64,000 nt of DNA from Actinomyces sp. S6-Spd3 (GCF_000758755.1 NZ_JRMV01000276.1:62001-126000); one strand, 5' to 3'; shown: positions 8,391-17,731, counted from the first letter of the stretch. Made by a program: numbers and translations. Notes: generated from the sequence alone by a model not told the origin.

Positions 8391-9062
8391 GTGCGCGTCA
8401 TTTTCGTCGATAACCGCGATTCTTTCGTCTACAACCTAGTTGACCTGACGGCTCGCGAGGCTGGAGTACAGGTCTTCCGCAATACAACTCCTGTAGCTAC
8501 GCTGCGTGATGCGCTTGAGCCGACCGCCGAAGAACGCGCTGCGGGCGAACGCCCGCTCTTGATTCTCTCCCCCGGCCCGGGACACCCGCGCCAGGCCGGG
8601 CACATGATGGAAATCCTTGACGTGGCTCTGCAAGAGAAAATCCCAACCTTGGGCATTTGTTTGGGATTCCAGGCAATGGTCGAGGCCTGTGGCGGAGTCG
8701 TTGCCCCGGTTGGCGCAACCCACGGGCGCACTGACCGCGTAGAACTCACCGAGGCCGGGATCGAAGACCCGTCATTTTCTGCTATCGCTGAAGCGCCCCG
8801 CCCCGGCGACGAGGCCACACACGGCTATATCTCGATTGCCCGCTATCACTCGCTGGGAACCCGAAGCCTTCCCGAGTCTTTGATTTCACTGGCCCACACC
8901 CATGATGGAATCGTCATGGCCGCGCGTCACCGCAGTGCTCCGTGCATCGGCCTGCAATTCCATCCCGAATCTATCCTGACCCCTGCCGGACCGCTCCTTT
9001 TGCGCGGACTCTTGGCTGATCTGACACTTTCACCCTCGATTTCAAGGAGTTCTCATGAGTGA
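8391..9062 (+). CDS. trpG: Anthranilate synthase component II (glutamine amidotransferase)
   Basis: The 223-residue class I glutamine amidotransferase hydrolyses glutamine and passes ammonia to TrpE. The triad is visible: Cys in LGICLGFQA (about residue 85), and His and Glu in LQFHPESI near the C-terminus. It opens with the family's VDNRDSFVYNLVDL. I chose the GTG at 8391, one base after the trpE stop, since homology begins immediately there; an earlier in-frame start at 8358 would add residues overlapping trpE. The stop overlaps trpD by 8 bases, consistent with translational coupling. It is a dedicated TrpG, not fused to TrpD. Confidence 0.96.
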   Translation: MRVIFVDNRDSFVYNLVDLTAREAGVQVFRNTTPVATLRDALEPTAEERAAGERPLLILSPGPGHPRQAGHMMEILDVALQEKIPTLGICLGFQAMVEACGGVVAPVGATHGRTDRVELTEAGIEDPSFSAIAEAPRPGDEATHGYISIARYHSLGTRSLPESLISLAHTHDGIVMAARHRSAPCIGLQFHPESILTPAGPLLLRGLLADLTLSPSISRSSHE

Positions 9063-10086
9063 GTCTTACCTGCGCCACGCGTTAAATGGTGCTGTTTTGG
9101 ACCAGGAACAGGCTCGAAGCGTATTCGAACAGATGTCGCGCGGCGAGCTCAGTGATATTGAAATCGCGGCTTTCCTTGGGGCACTTCACGCTCGTGGCGA
9201 GCAGCCCAGCGAAATCGCGGGTGCCGCCGAGGCCTTCCGACAGGCAGCACAGAGCTTCTCCACCGATGCCACCGGCATTATCGATGTGGTGGGCACGGGC
9301 GGCGACGGCGTGGGCACGATCAACGTCTCCACGGCCTCGGCCTTCGTCGCAGCATCCATGGGATTAAAGGTCGCCAAGCACGGAAACCGTGCGGTGTCCT
9401 CAAAGGCGGGAGCAGCCGACCTCATTGAGGCTGCAGGAATTCCTCTGGATCTCTCCCCCGCTTCTTCGGCGCAGCTCCTTGAGCGCACTGGCTTTTGCTT
9501 CCTCTTCGCACAGAAGTACCACCCCGCAATGCGTTTCGTCGCCCCGGTGCGTGCCGCGCTCAAGAACCCGACGATCTTTAATCTCATCGGTCCCTTGGTG
9601 AACCCCGCCCACCTGTCCTATCAGGTTCTGGGCGTTGGCAAGCGCGAGCTCCTCGACGATGTCGCGCAGGCTCTGGCTTCCCTTGGACTCGAACATGCTC
9701 TGGTTGTTCACGGAAGTGGAACCGACGAGTTCGCTGTTCATGGACAGACGGAAGTCCGAGAGATTACTCGTGAGGGGGTCTCTTCCTTCACCTATACCCC
9801 AGAAGAACTGGGGATCACTCCCGCGCCCTTGTCGGATCTGATTGGTGGAGATGCGAGCGATAATCTTCGCCTCATCACTGATATTTTCAACGGTTCGGGC
9901 ATTCCTGCTCAACGCGATGCGATTGCTGCAACGACGGGAGCCATGCTCTATTTGGCTGGAAAAGCTCCTTCCTTGAACGAAGGAACCGCCGCTGCACTCG
10001 CCCAGCTCACCAGTGGTGCAGTTGCCGAGCACCTGAAGACGATTGCTTCAACCGCACAAGAATTGAAGACGCAGGAGCAACAATGA
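9055..10086 (+). CDS. trpD: Anthranilate phosphoribosyltransferase
   Basis: The 343-residue enzyme transfers the phosphoribosyl group of PRPP to anthranilate. The PRPP/anthranilate binding motifs are clear: [15 protein letters not shown] (about residues 80-95), [17 protein letters not shown], and [12 protein letters not shown] followed by GPLVNPA. The ATG at 9055 has AAGGAG at a good distance and overlaps the end of trpG by 8 bases. It overlaps the next gene by 4 bases (ATGA). Length and motif order are typical. PRPP itself is supplied by prs at 17.9 kb. Confidence 0.97.
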   Translation: MSESYLRHALNGAVLDQEQARSVFEQMSRGELSDIEIAAFLGALHARGEQPSEIAGAAEAFRQAAQSFSTDATGIIDVVGTGGDGVGTINVSTASAFVAASMGLKVAKHGNRAVSSKAGAADLIEAAGIPLDLSPASSAQLLERTGFCFLFAQKYHPAMRFVAPVRAALKNPTIFNLIGPLVNPAHLSYQVLGVGKRELLDDVAQALASLGLEHALVVHGSGTDEFAVHGQTEVREITREGVSSFTYTPEELGITPAPLSDLIGGDASDNLRLITDIFNGSGIPAQRDAIAATTGAMLYLAGKAPSLNEGTAAALAQLTSGAVAEHLKTIASTAQELKTQEQQ

Positions 10087-12374
10087 GCCAGCACGCTTTC
10101 TCCCCGATCTCACAGCGCCTGCGCGCCACCGGAACAGTCCTTGATTCCTTGGTTGCAGCGCGCCGCACGCGCCTTCCCGAACTCTACGAGGCCTACGGGG
10201 ACATTGATCCCCTCACGCTTCCTCGATCCGAGTGCTCTCTCGAGGATGCCCTGCGCACCCGTACCCTGGGCGAAAACGGCATCGAGGCGCGCCCCAGCGG
10301 CCCGGCCATCATCATGGAGTGCAAGTCAGCTTCCCCGACTCTGGGGACAATCATCGAGGGGACGTATTCTCCGCGTCTCCTGGCTCGCGCATATGCTCCC
10401 TACGCTGCGGCGATCAGTGTACTCACCGAACCCGATCGTTTCAACGGTCGCTTCGAGGACATCGACGAGGTGCGCCCCGAAGCCACTCAGCCGGTCTTGT
10501 GCAAGGACTTCGTCATTGATCCAATCCAGATCACCGCGGCGCGAGTGCACGGCGCGGACGCTGTCTTGCTCATGTTGAGCGTTCTTGATGACGAGGCCTA
10601 TCGCGAGCTTTCCTTGGCAGCGCTTCGTTTGGGAATGGATGTGCTCACCGAGGTCGACACTGAAGACGATATGCGTCGCGCACAGCTATTGGGCGCGCGA
10701 ATTATTGGTATCAACAACCGGGATCTGCGCACACTCAACATTGACAAGGCACATACTCGCGCGCTTGCTCCCCTGGCTCCTGCTGGGGCGGTCATTGTCG
10801 GCGAATCGGGTGTGAACTCTCGCAGCGACGTTGACGATCTTGCCCCCTACGTTGATGCCCTGCTGGTTGGTTCTCACCTTTCTGGTTCTGCCGATCCCGC
10901 TCACGCGGCATGGGAGATCACAGGCGGCGTTCCCAGCGCTGGTCAGGCATACTACGAAGCCCAGGCACGCTCAACGTCATGGGAACCGTACTCAAGCGAA
11001 CGCCTCGGCGCTAGCGAAGGCGCGGCCATGGCCTCGGGAGAGCACCCCACAAAGCTTTCCCCCTACTTCGGAGATTTCGGCGGACAGTACGTCCCCGAGC
11101 TCCTCATCCCAGCTCTTGACCAACTCGAAGAAGCCTTCATCGAAGCAATCGATGATCCCAGCTTCATCGAAGAGATCAACACGCTTTTGCACCACTTCCT
11201 AGGTCGCCCCACCCCGGTCACGGAACTGCGTAACCTGTCCGGCGGAGCAGCGCGGATCTTCCTCAAGCGAGAAGACCTCGTCCACGGTGGTGCGCACAAG
11301 GGTAACCAGGTCCTCGGCCAAGCATTACTTGCCAAGCGCATGGGAAAGACGCGCATCATCGCTGAAACAGGGGCTGGCCAGCACGGCACCGCAACCGCAA
11401 TGGTCTGCGCACTCCTCGGCTTGGAATGCACGATCTACATGGGCGCAGTTGACGTTGTTCGTCAGGCACCCAATGTTGAACGCATGGAGCTCATGGGCGC
11501 CACCGTCGTTCCGGTGACTGCGGGCAGCGGTACCCTCAAGGACGCCGTCAACGAGGCCTTGCGCGACTGGACAGCGACTTTTGCGACCTCCCACTATCTC
11601 CTGGGAACTGCAGCCGGCCCGCACCCCTTCCCAACGATCGTTCGTGAATTCCACCGCATCATTTCCACCGAGGCGCGCGCACAGATGCTCGCTATGACCG
11701 GGGGACTTCCCGACGCAGTCATCGCCTGTGTCGGCGGTGGTTCCAATGCGATCGGAATGTTCGCCGATTTCATCGATGATCCCTCCGTTGCCCTCTACGG
11801 TGTGGAACCCGCGGGTGAGGGACTGGATAGCGGCCACCACGGCGCAGCAATCCATGAAGGAAAGGTCGGTGTCCTCCACGGTGCGCGTTCCTACCTCATG
11901 CGTACCGATGAGGGCCAAGTCGAAGAGTCCTACTCAATTTCGGCAGGCCTAGATTACCCGGGAGTCGGTCCCCAACATGCCTATCTGTCGGCAAGTGGGC
12001 GCGCGAACTATGTGGGAATTACCGACGAGGAAGCGGTCGAAGCTTTCATTGCTTTGTCGCGCCACGAGGGAATTATCCCCGCAATGGAGTCCTCGCATGC
12101 TCTGGCTTACGCCTTGAAGATGGCTGCCGACCTTGAGGCAAAGGGGACAACTGCCGGACTGGATGTCCCCCAGGGCCACACTCCCCGACTTCTCGTGTGC
12201 CTATCTGGTCGCGGAGATAAGGACCTCGATCAGGTGCGCGAGCGCCTTGGTGGTTCTTTCTCGCGCGATGGCGCGGTTGCACGCGCAGCTGAATTAGTCG
12301 CGCAGGCGCGAGCAGGCTCAGGAACCCACAGGACTCATTCCTATGACCTTTCGACCCCCAAGGAGGAGCGATGA
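10083..12374 (+). CDS. trpCB: TrpC-TrpB fusion: indole-3-glycerol-phosphate synthase / tryptophan synthase beta
   Basis: One uninterrupted 763-residue frame joins two enzymes. Residues about 1-280 are TrpC: catalytic Glu and Lys in ECKSASP, Lys in LCKDFVID, Glu in LTEVDTEDD, Asn in GINNRDL and Ser in VGESGV are all present. After a linker of about 40 residues (roughly 281-325) TrpB begins with [14 protein letters not shown]. It carries the PLP lysine in [19 protein letters not shown] and the phosphate loop [10 protein letters not shown]. Indole glycerol phosphate made by the first half is the substrate of TrpA, which docks on the second half, so the fusion links consecutive steps of the pathway. 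Overlaps of 4 bases at both ends show tight coupling. No trpF domain is included. Confidence 0.96.
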   Translation: MSQHAFSPISQRLRATGTVLDSLVAARRTRLPELYEAYGDIDPLTLPRSECSLEDALRTRTLGENGIEARPSGPAIIMECKSASPTLGTIIEGTYSPRLLARAYAPYAAAISVLTEPDRFNGRFEDIDEVRPEATQPVLCKDFVIDPIQITAARVHGADAVLLMLSVLDDEAYRELSLAALRLGMDVLTEVDTEDDMRRAQLLGARIIGINNRDLRTLNIDKAHTRALAPLAPAGAVIVGESGVNSRSDVDDLAPYVDALLVGSHLSGSADPAHAAWEITGGVPSAGQAYYEAQARSTSWEPYSSERLGASEGAAMASGEHPTKLSPYFGDFGGQYVPELLIPALDQLEEAFIEAIDDPSFIEEINTLLHHFLGRPTPVTELRNLSGGAARIFLKREDLVHGGAHKGNQVLGQALLAKRMGKTRIIAETGAGQHGTATAMVCALLGLECTIYMGAVDVVRQAPNVERMELMGATVVPVTAGSGTLKDAVNEALRDWTATFATSHYLLGTAAGPHPFPTIVREFHRIISTEARAQMLAMTGGLPDAVIACVGGGSNAIGMFADFIDDPSVALYGVEPAGEGLDSGHHGAAIHEGKVGVLHGARSYLMRTDEGQVEESYSISAGLDYPGVGPQHAYLSASGRANYVGITDEEAVEAFIALSRHEGIIPAMESSHALAYALKMAADLEAKGTTAGLDVPQGHTPRLLVCLSGRGDKDLDQVRERLGGSFSRDGAVARAAELVAQARAGSGTHRTHSYDLSTPKEER

Positions 12375-13228
12375 CCCGCTACGAATCCATGTTCGAGCGC
12401 TGCGCGACTGAGGGGCGCGGGGCGATCGTCCCCTTCGTGATGCTCGGAGATCCCACGGCTAGCGCCTGCGAAGCAATTATCGAGGCCCTCATTGCCGATG
12501 GTGCGGACGCTTTGGAATTGGGTATTCCCTTCTCCGATCCGGTCGCTGATGGTGTCGTCATCCAGGAAGCTCACCTGCGTGCTCTCAATGCCGGAATCGG
12601 CTTCGAGGAGTCTTTCGCGATCTTGGGCCGCATTCGCGCAGCTCACCCCGAGCTTCCTATCGGCCTGCTCGTCTACGCGAATGTTCCTTTCTCCATCGGT
12701 ATTGAGCGTTTCTATGCGCGCTGCGCCGAGGTCGGAGTGGATTCGGTCCTCATCCCCGATGTGCCAATCCGCGAGGGTGATCCTTTCAGCAAGGCGGCCC
12801 TTGCCTGCGGCGTCGATAGCGTCTACATTGCGCCGCCTTCGGCCTCCCCACGTACCCTCAGCGATGTCGCGCGTTCGGCCCGCGGGTATGTGTATGCGGT
12901 TTCGCGCGTGGGAGTAACCGGCGCCGATCATGAGGCCTCGACCGTCGGCCTCCACGAGGCCGTAGCGACCTTGCGCGAGCAGGCCGCAGCGCCGGTGCTC
13001 TTGGGCTTTGGGATTTCCCGCCCCGAACACGTGCGCGCCGCAATTGAAGCGGGAGCCGATGGAGCGATTTCTGGTTCCGCGATCGTTCGCATTATTGCCC
13101 AGCATGCGGCCGAGGTCATCGCGCAGGAAGGTCAAGACTCTTCTCCCGCGATGAATGCTCTCCTTTCAGAGCTTCGCGATTTCTTTGCGCCCATGCGTGA
13201 AGCGACCGCACGCGGGGGCGTGCGCTAG
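12371..13228 (+). CDS. trpA: Tryptophan synthase alpha chain
   Basis: The 285-residue TIM-barrel enzyme cleaves indole-3-glycerol phosphate to indole, passed on to the TrpB half of the fusion. The two catalytic acids lie in [15 protein letters not shown] (Glu and Asp, about residues 47-60). [24 protein letters not shown] and the phosphate-binding GAISGSAIV complete the family signature. The ATG overlaps the trpCB stop by 4 bases and has AGGAGCG upstream. Length is slightly above the usual 265-270 because of a longer C-terminal helix. The PriA-like gene starts 2 bases after its stop. Confidence 0.96.
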   Translation: MTRYESMFERCATEGRGAIVPFVMLGDPTASACEAIIEALIADGADALELGIPFSDPVADGVVIQEAHLRALNAGIGFEESFAILGRIRAAHPELPIGLLVYANVPFSIGIERFYARCAEVGVDSVLIPDVPIREGDPFSKAALACGVDSVYIAPPSASPRTLSDVARSARGYVYAVSRVGVTGADHEASTVGLHEAVATLREQAAAPVLLGFGISRPEHVRAAIEAGADGAISGSAIVRIIAQHAAEVIAQEGQDSSPAMNALLSELRDFFAPMREATARGGVR

Positions 13229-13230
13229 TC

Positions 13231-13968
13231 ATGGATATCCTTCCCGCCCTGGATATTGCATCCGGCCTCGCCCTCACTCACCGCAATGCGGATGGACGTG
13301 AGGGGGCGGCCGGTGTAGATCCAATTCGTATCGCCCGCGAGTTCATCGATTGCGGGGCGCGCTGGATCCACCTCGTTGATATTGATGCGGCTTTCGGGCG
13401 CGGAAATAATGCTGAGGTACTGGGCGATCTCATTGCGCAGGTTCAGCGGTGGAGCGCCCGAAATCCGTGCCATATTGAATGGTCTGGTGGAGTTAAAGGC
13501 GGGGAGGATATCGAAAGTGCGCTAAGCGCAGGAGCTGATCGGGTCAATCTGGCCTCTCAGGCCCTGGCCGATCTTGATGAAGTTGCCTCGCTCATCGCTC
13601 ATTTTGGGGAGCGTCTCAACATCTGCATCGACGTCGAAGAGGGGCGTATTCGTCCGCGCGCTTGCGAAGGCGATGTGGGAGACGTGTGGAGCGTGTGCGC
13701 CCGCCTTGAGCGCGCCGGAGCAAGGCGCTACATCGTTACCGAGAAGAAAAGGGATGGAGCGCTTATGGGACCGCCCGTAGAACTCCTGAGAGATCTACGG
13801 GCGAGAACACGCGCTGATCTTGTTGCTTCGGGCGGAATCCGCCACTTAGACGATATCCGTACCCTCACACGCGAGGGCTATGTCGAGGGCGCAATCGTTG
13901 GAAAAGCACTATATGTGGGAAGTTTAAATTTGGCGCAGGCCCTGGAGATCTCACAGAGCGTTTGCTAG
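13231..13968 (+). CDS. priA: PriA/HisA-family isomerase, probably phosphoribosylanthranilate isomerase (SubTrpF type)
   Basis: The 245-residue HisA-type TIM barrel (LPALDIASG, VDIDAAFG, ASGGIRHLDDI, AIVGKALY) fills the place of the missing trpF at the end of the operon. In actinobacteria PriA normally serves both HisA and TrpF reactions. Aligned by eye to M. tuberculosis PriA, catalytic Asp11, Asp130, Arg143 and Asp175 are kept. Arg19 is Thr, Trp145 is Cys (RPRACEGD replaces RGRGWETD) and Asp171 is Glu. Trp145 and Arg19 contact the large histidine-pathway substrate, so specialisation to the tryptophan reaction is likely. That matches the SubTrpF subfamily described in Actinomycetaceae. Its 3' end overlaps the convergent DUF3117 gene by 18 bases. 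Confidence 0.85.
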   Translation: MDILPALDIASGLALTHRNADGREGAAGVDPIRIAREFIDCGARWIHLVDIDAAFGRGNNAEVLGDLIAQVQRWSARNPCHIEWSGGVKGGEDIESALSAGADRVNLASQALADLDEVASLIAHFGERLNICIDVEEGRIRPRACEGDVGDVWSVCARLERAGARRYIVTEKKRDGALMGPPVELLRDLRARTRADLVASGGIRHLDDIRTLTREGYVEGAIVGKALYVGSLNLAQALEISQSVC

Positions 13969-14115
13969 CGCTTGGGCGAGTTCCTTCGCTTCATCTGCAC
14001 TGAGTTCAATCACGAGGCGTCCGCCGCCTTCGCTGGGAATACGCATGACAATCCCACGACCTTCTTTTTCTGCCTCTAAAGGACCGTCACCGGTCCGCGG
14101 CTTCATAGCTGCCAT
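13951..14115 (-). CDS. DUF3117 small conserved actinobacterial protein
   Basis: The 54-residue protein MAAMKPRTGDGPLEAEKEGR... is nearly invariant across actinobacteria and typical of the DUF3117 family. I placed the start at the ATG at 14115, where conserved sequence begins and AAGGGAAACGG lies upstream; an earlier frame start at 14151 is not supported. The C-terminal part (LVIELSADEAKELAQALANAL) forms an amphipathic helix. It overlaps the end of the PriA gene by 18 bases in convergent orientation. Function is unknown. Confidence 0.9.
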   Translation of the reverse strand: MAAMKPRTGDGPLEAEKEGRGIVMRIPSEGGGRLVIELSADEAKELAQALANAL

Positions 14116-14193
14116 GTCCGTTTCCCTTCCGAAAGATCGGTATTTAAACACTTATATTCTACCGGGAACGACCTATTTTAGTAGGGATGTGAA

Positions 14194-14928
14194 CTACTCG
14201 TGTCCAACTACTCTTTCCACTGCTTCTTCGGCGCTATCTACGACGTGGAGCAGTTCCGGGTCTTCATCGGAGAGCATTCCCGACGCACGCATCGTTGAAT
14301 TAATCCATTCAACCAGCCCGCCCCAATAGTCTCGACCGACCAACACAATCGGGAAGGACTTGACCTTTCCCGTCTGAACCAGGGTCGCGGCTTCGAAAAG
14401 CTCATCCATTGTTCCAAAGCCTCCGGGCATGACGATGAAGCCCGACGAATACTTCATGAACATGGTCTTGCGGGCGAAGAAATATCGGAAGTTCACGCCG
14501 ATATTGACCCATTCGTTCATTCCCTGTTCATGAGGAAGCTCAATTCCAAGACCCACAGAGCTTCCGCCAGCTTCCCAAGCTCCACGGTTTGCGGCCTCCA
14601 TGATCCCCGGGCCGCCACCTGTAATGACCGCGTAGCCAGAGCTAACCAGGAGCGAACCAATGGTGTGTGCCTTCTCCCAATCTCCACTGCCCGCAGGTGT
14701 ACGAGCCGATCCAAAAACCGACACCGCAGGTCCTAAATCAGCCAGCGCACCAAAACCCTCGACGAACTCGGATTGAATACGCAAAACCCGCCACGGATCT
14801 TCGTGCAGCCAATCTGCGGAAGATTGGCTCCGCAAGAGCCCAGCATCGGAAGTTTCGTGAGGGATCTTTCCTCCGCGAAGGATCACGGGGCCTCGGCGAT
14901 AGGAAGTCTGCGGATTGGGAGTATCCAT
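14194..14928 (-). CDS. LOG family protein (TIGR00730 Rossmann fold, nucleotide 5'-monophosphate phosphoribohydrolase)
   Basis: The 244-residue protein has the two LOG signatures: GGPGIMEAANRGA (about residue 110) and PGGFGTMDELFE (about residue 175), the latter holding the catalytic Glu. Family members release a nucleobase and ribose 5-phosphate from nucleoside monophosphates and were first known from cytokinin activation. The ATG at 14928 has GAGGA at a suitable distance. It is 8 bases downstream of the BMP lipoprotein stop, so the two may be cotranscribed, which would join extracellular nucleoside binding with nucleotide breakdown. The N-terminal 60 residues are longer than in minimal LOG proteins, as is common in actinobacteria. 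Confidence 0.88.
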   Translation of the reverse strand: MDTPNPQTSYRRGPVILRGGKIPHETSDAGLLRSQSSADWLHEDPWRVLRIQSEFVEGFGALADLGPAVSVFGSARTPAGSGDWEKAHTIGSLLVSSGYAVITGGGPGIMEAANRGAWEAGGSSVGLGIELPHEQGMNEWVNIGVNFRYFFARKTMFMKYSSGFIVMPGGFGTMDELFEAATLVQTGKVKSFPIVLVGRDYWGGLVEWINSTMRASGMLSDEDPELLHVVDSAEEAVERVVGHE

Positions 14929-14936
14929 GGTGTCCT

Positions 14937-16007
14937 CTACTTTTTCTGGGCGAAGATCAGTGGGTCAAAAGGAGTGGAAATGACGAGCTCGCCAGTGATC
15001 ATCTGCTGACGCATGGTAGCAAGCGCATCCTTCAGTTCCGGAGTCATCAGCGCCTCGTGGGCAGCAAATGGCGCCAGAACAACCCCGTTATTATCAAGAG
15101 AATCAATGACCGCCTGAGAGGAAAATTCGCTTCCGCGTGCAGCCGTAATTGCCTCGCTCAGGTGGTCCTTGGTCAACGTCGACACAGCGGTGATGATCTG
15201 GGCTGAATTCGTCGGAGCCCCATCCCCCATCCAGACGAGCCTTTGGGCAGAGTTATTTCCTGCTTCTTCAAGAGCGCGAAGAGCCCCCTGATTCCCTGCG
15301 TCGGCAAAAGGAACAAGAATATCCGCACCGCCGCTCAAGGCTTTCATGGCCGCATCTTTGATGCTGGATTCATCGTCGCTCCCGGTGAATGTCCCCTTCA
15401 GGCGCGTCGGATCCCATCCGAGAAAACGAATTGAGGTTCCGTACGCCTGGTTGTAGGCGTCGATTCCCTGCATGAAAGCATCCATCAGTGCTTGGCGCTC
15501 ACTGGTTTCAACTCCCCCAAAGCCGGCGATCGTTCCCGTTGTCGTCATTCCGGCTGTTGCGTAGCCCGCGAGATACGCCCCCTGTGTTGCTTTCGAGGCG
15601 ACAACCTTGCCATTGCTCACCTCGCTGGGCTTCCCACCAGCGACGAAATCTGAATCGACCGCAATAAAGCGCACTTTCGAGTACTTGTGCGCAGCCTGAG
15701 TCGTGGCCTCGGCAATCCCCTGGCCTTCTGAAACGATGATCGTGCAGCCATCCTCAAGGAGACCTTTAAGCTCCCCCGCGCCCGTCGCCAGTGTCGTTTC
15801 TCCTCCAATCTCCGAGGCCGCCTGTGCAATTGCCCGTTTGGCGGGAGTTTGCGAGGCGTTAGAGTCCCACCCGGAAGCATCGGAGATCCCACAGATCTTC
15901 GGCGAAGCCGACGAAGGAGAGGACTGCGACGAGCATGCTCCAAGAAGAAGAACCGCAGTGGTCGCGGCCAGGAGACGCGCTGAAGAGTGTCTGGTCATGT
16001 CTTTCAT
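14937..16007 (-). CDS. BMP/PnrA-family substrate-binding lipoprotein (divergent paralogue)
   Basis: The protein has about 356 residues with a lipoprotein signal peptide ending LLLGAC. The periplasmic-binding fold resembles the BMP/PnrA nucleoside receptors and the paralogue at 31618 (shared elements GWD, AYLAGYATAGM, GFGG, FLGWDPT). The base-stacking segment written DKSFNESAY in the paralogue is DSNASQTPA here, lacking the Phe, so ligand specificity probably differs. The ATG at 16007 lies 1 base after the manC stop; an ATG at 15998 is an alternative. No Shine-Dalgarno sequence is evident, which fits translational coupling. No permease genes adjoin it, so it may use the importer at 27-31 kb or act as a sensor. 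Confidence 0.82.
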   Translation of the reverse strand: MKDMTRHSSARLLAATTAVLLLGACSSQSSPSSASPKICGISDASGWDSNASQTPAKRAIAQAASEIGGETTLATGAGELKGLLEDGCTIIVSEGQGIAEATTQAAHKYSKVRFIAVDSDFVAGGKPSEVSNGKVVASKATQGAYLAGYATAGMTTTGTIAGFGGVETSERQALMDAFMQGIDAYNQAYGTSIRFLGWDPTRLKGTFTGSDDESSIKDAAMKALSGGADILVPFADAGNQGALRALEEAGNNSAQRLVWMGDGAPTNSAQIITAVSTLTKDHLSEAITAARGSEFSSQAVIDSLDNNGVVLAPFAAHEALMTPELKDALATMRQQMITGELVISTPFDPLIFAQKK

Positions 16008-16008
16008 C

Positions 16009-17073
16009 TTAAAGGAGCTCGGCTTGCCCATTCTGAGACAGGGAATCGACAACTTTCTTCACGTCCTGGGCACGATTTCGATCAACAACAAGAATTGCGT
16101 CCTGCGTTGCAATCACCGCAAGATTCTCAGCACCAACCAAAACGATCTTCTGTCCGGTCATCGAACGGACAAAAGTTTGGGGAGAATCAATGCGCAGAGC
16201 CTCACCTTTAGGGCTGATATCGGCGAGAGCATCAAAGTCACCGACATCTGTCCACCCCATGTCGCGAGCTGGAACAACGGCAACGCCCCCTTCAAGCGAC
16301 AAAGGCTCGGCAATCGCATGATCGATGGCGATCTTCGTCAGCAGCGGCCAATGCTCATCCAAAGCCGCGTCAAAGTCCGCACTCCCCCACGCCTCGGCAA
16401 TCTTGCTGAGGTGGAGGGCCATATCCGGATGGAATTGAGCAAGACGACGCGCAAGAGTCCCCGCAGTCATGATGAACATTCCCGCATTCCACAGATATCC
16501 CGCTTCAACGTAGCTTCGGGCGGTTTGCTCATCGGGCTTTTCGACGAAGGAACTGACAATAGCTCCGTTTTCTGGTTGATTCTGATCGAAAGGATCTCCC
16601 GGAGCAATGTAACCGTAGGCTGTTGATGGGTTCGAGGGAGAAAGACCAACGGTAACAACGTAACCACGCTCAGCACAATCGAGGGCGCGACTGACGCTGG
16701 AGAGAAGAACATCGGGATGACTGATCGCGTGGTCGGCTGCGAAGGAAGCAATCGGCGCGTCATCGCCAAAACGCTGTCGAATAATGTAAGCGGCAAAGCC
16801 AATAGCAGGCATGGAATCTCGCCCTTGGGGCTCAACCAAGACAGTGATATCGCGCCCCTGGGGAATCTGAGCGCGCACTGCTTCTTCGTGCGCTTTACCA
16901 GTGACGATCGTAAAAGACTGCGCCATAGGATCGAGGCGGTCAATAGTTTCTTGCAGGAGGCTCTTCCCGCTCATTCGAAGGTCAAGAAGGAACTTCGGTC
17001 GGTCTTTACGCGAGAGGGGCCACAGCCTAGAGCCCACTCCACCCGCGGGAATAATAACGTGCACGCGCTTCAT
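16009..17073 (-). CDS. manC: Mannose-1-phosphate guanylyltransferase
   Basis: The 354-residue enzyme makes GDP-mannose from mannose 1-phosphate and GTP for glycoconjugates. It starts with the nucleotidyltransferase signature IPAGGVGSRLWPLSRKDRPK and has FAADHAISHP, SSFVEKPDE and GYLWNAGMFI in the expected order. The ATG at 17073 is used because the signature starts immediately there; upstream in-frame codons run through the rplY terminator hairpin. No Shine-Dalgarno sequence is visible. The length corresponds to the monofunctional form without the isomerase domain. It is followed after 1 base by the BMP lipoprotein. In Mycobacterium this place after rplY holds pth. Confidence 0.92.
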   Translation of the reverse strand: MKRVHVIIPAGGVGSRLWPLSRKDRPKFLLDLRMSGKSLLQETIDRLDPMAQSFTIVTGKAHEEAVRAQIPQGRDITVLVEPQGRDSMPAIGFAAYIIRQRFGDDAPIASFAADHAISHPDVLLSSVSRALDCAERGYVVTVGLSPSNPSTAYGYIAPGDPFDQNQPENGAIVSSFVEKPDEQTARSYVEAGYLWNAGMFIMTAGTLARRLAQFHPDMALHLSKIAEAWGSADFDAALDEHWPLLTKIAIDHAIAEPLSLEGGVAVVPARDMGWTDVGDFDALADISPKGEALRIDSPQTFVRSMTGQKIVLVGAENLAVIATQDAILVVDRNRAQDVKKVVDSLSQNGQAELL

Positions 17074-17092
17074 ACCATTCAGTGTAATAAAC

Positions 17093-17122
17093 GGGAGGCT
17101 CGCCCCTAGGGGCGAGCCTCCC
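17093..17122 (-). terminator. rplY terminator, a 30-base perfect palindrome
   Basis: The two 14-base arms GGGAGGCTCGCCCC and GGGGCGAGCCTCCC are perfect complements around a central TA. On the minus strand the hairpin follows the rplY stop by 15 bases and is followed by GTTTATT, a short U-rich tail. It also lies only 20 bases before the manC ATG, so read-through or processing could link the two genes. Confidence 0.75.
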
Positions 17123-17137
17123 GAAAACACAGTGAGA

Positions 17138-17731
17138 TCACTCGGCAGATTCGGCTGCTTCCTCGGCGGGAGCTGCCTCTTCCTCTTCTTCGACAACCTC
17201 TTCGCTGACCGTAACAACGACGGTCTCGGGATCGAGCTCGGAGACAACGCCCTTGGGGAAGGTCACGTCGGCAACGCGAACTGCGGTTCCGGCCTCGACA
17301 CCGGTGATGTCGACCTCGATGGACTCAGGGATGGAGGTGGCGGGAGCCTTGACCAGCAGTGCGAACTCTTCCTGAGTGTGCTGGGTGCCGGGGGCGGGCT
17401 CGCCAATGATGGAAACCGGAACCTCGACGTCAACGAGCTCGCCGGCCTTAACGGCCAGGAAGTCTGCGTGGAGCAGGTTGCGGGAAACGGGGTGACGCTG
17501 AACTTCCTTCACCAGAGCAAGGTGCTTCTTGCCTTCGATGACCAGCTCGACCAGAGCGTTCTTCTGGCCACGGACGGCCAGGAAGAGCTCGTGACCGGGG
17601 AGATCAACGTGAAGGGGGGCATCGCCGTGTCCGTAAAGAACACCGGGAACCAAGCCTGCACGACGTGCGCGACGTGCTGCACCCTTACCAAATTCGCTAC
17701 GGGTCTGTGCGACCAGCGTGGGGTTGCTCAT
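17138..17731 (-). CDS. rplY: 50S ribosomal protein L25/general stress protein Ctc
   Basis: The 197-residue protein of the long CTC/TL5 type binds 5S rRNA. It starts MSNPTLVAQTRSEFGKGAAR and contains VPGVLYGHGDAPLHVDLPGHEL and the second beta domain (PVSIIGEPAPGTQ...). It ends in an acidic Glu/Ala tail of about 25 residues. The ATG at 17731 has a strong GAAGGAGG upstream; an earlier ATG at 17764 is not supported. The order prs-rplY is shared with Mycobacterium (Rv1017c-Rv1015c), although pth does not follow here. Confidence 0.95.
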   Translation of the reverse strand: MSNPTLVAQTRSEFGKGAARRARRAGLVPGVLYGHGDAPLHVDLPGHELFLAVRGQKNALVELVIEGKKHLALVKEVQRHPVSRNLLHADFLAVKAGELVDVEVPVSIIGEPAPGTQHTQEEFALLVKAPATSIPESIEVDITGVEAGTAVRVADVTFPKGVVSELDPETVVVTVSEEVVEEEEEAAPAEEAAESAE

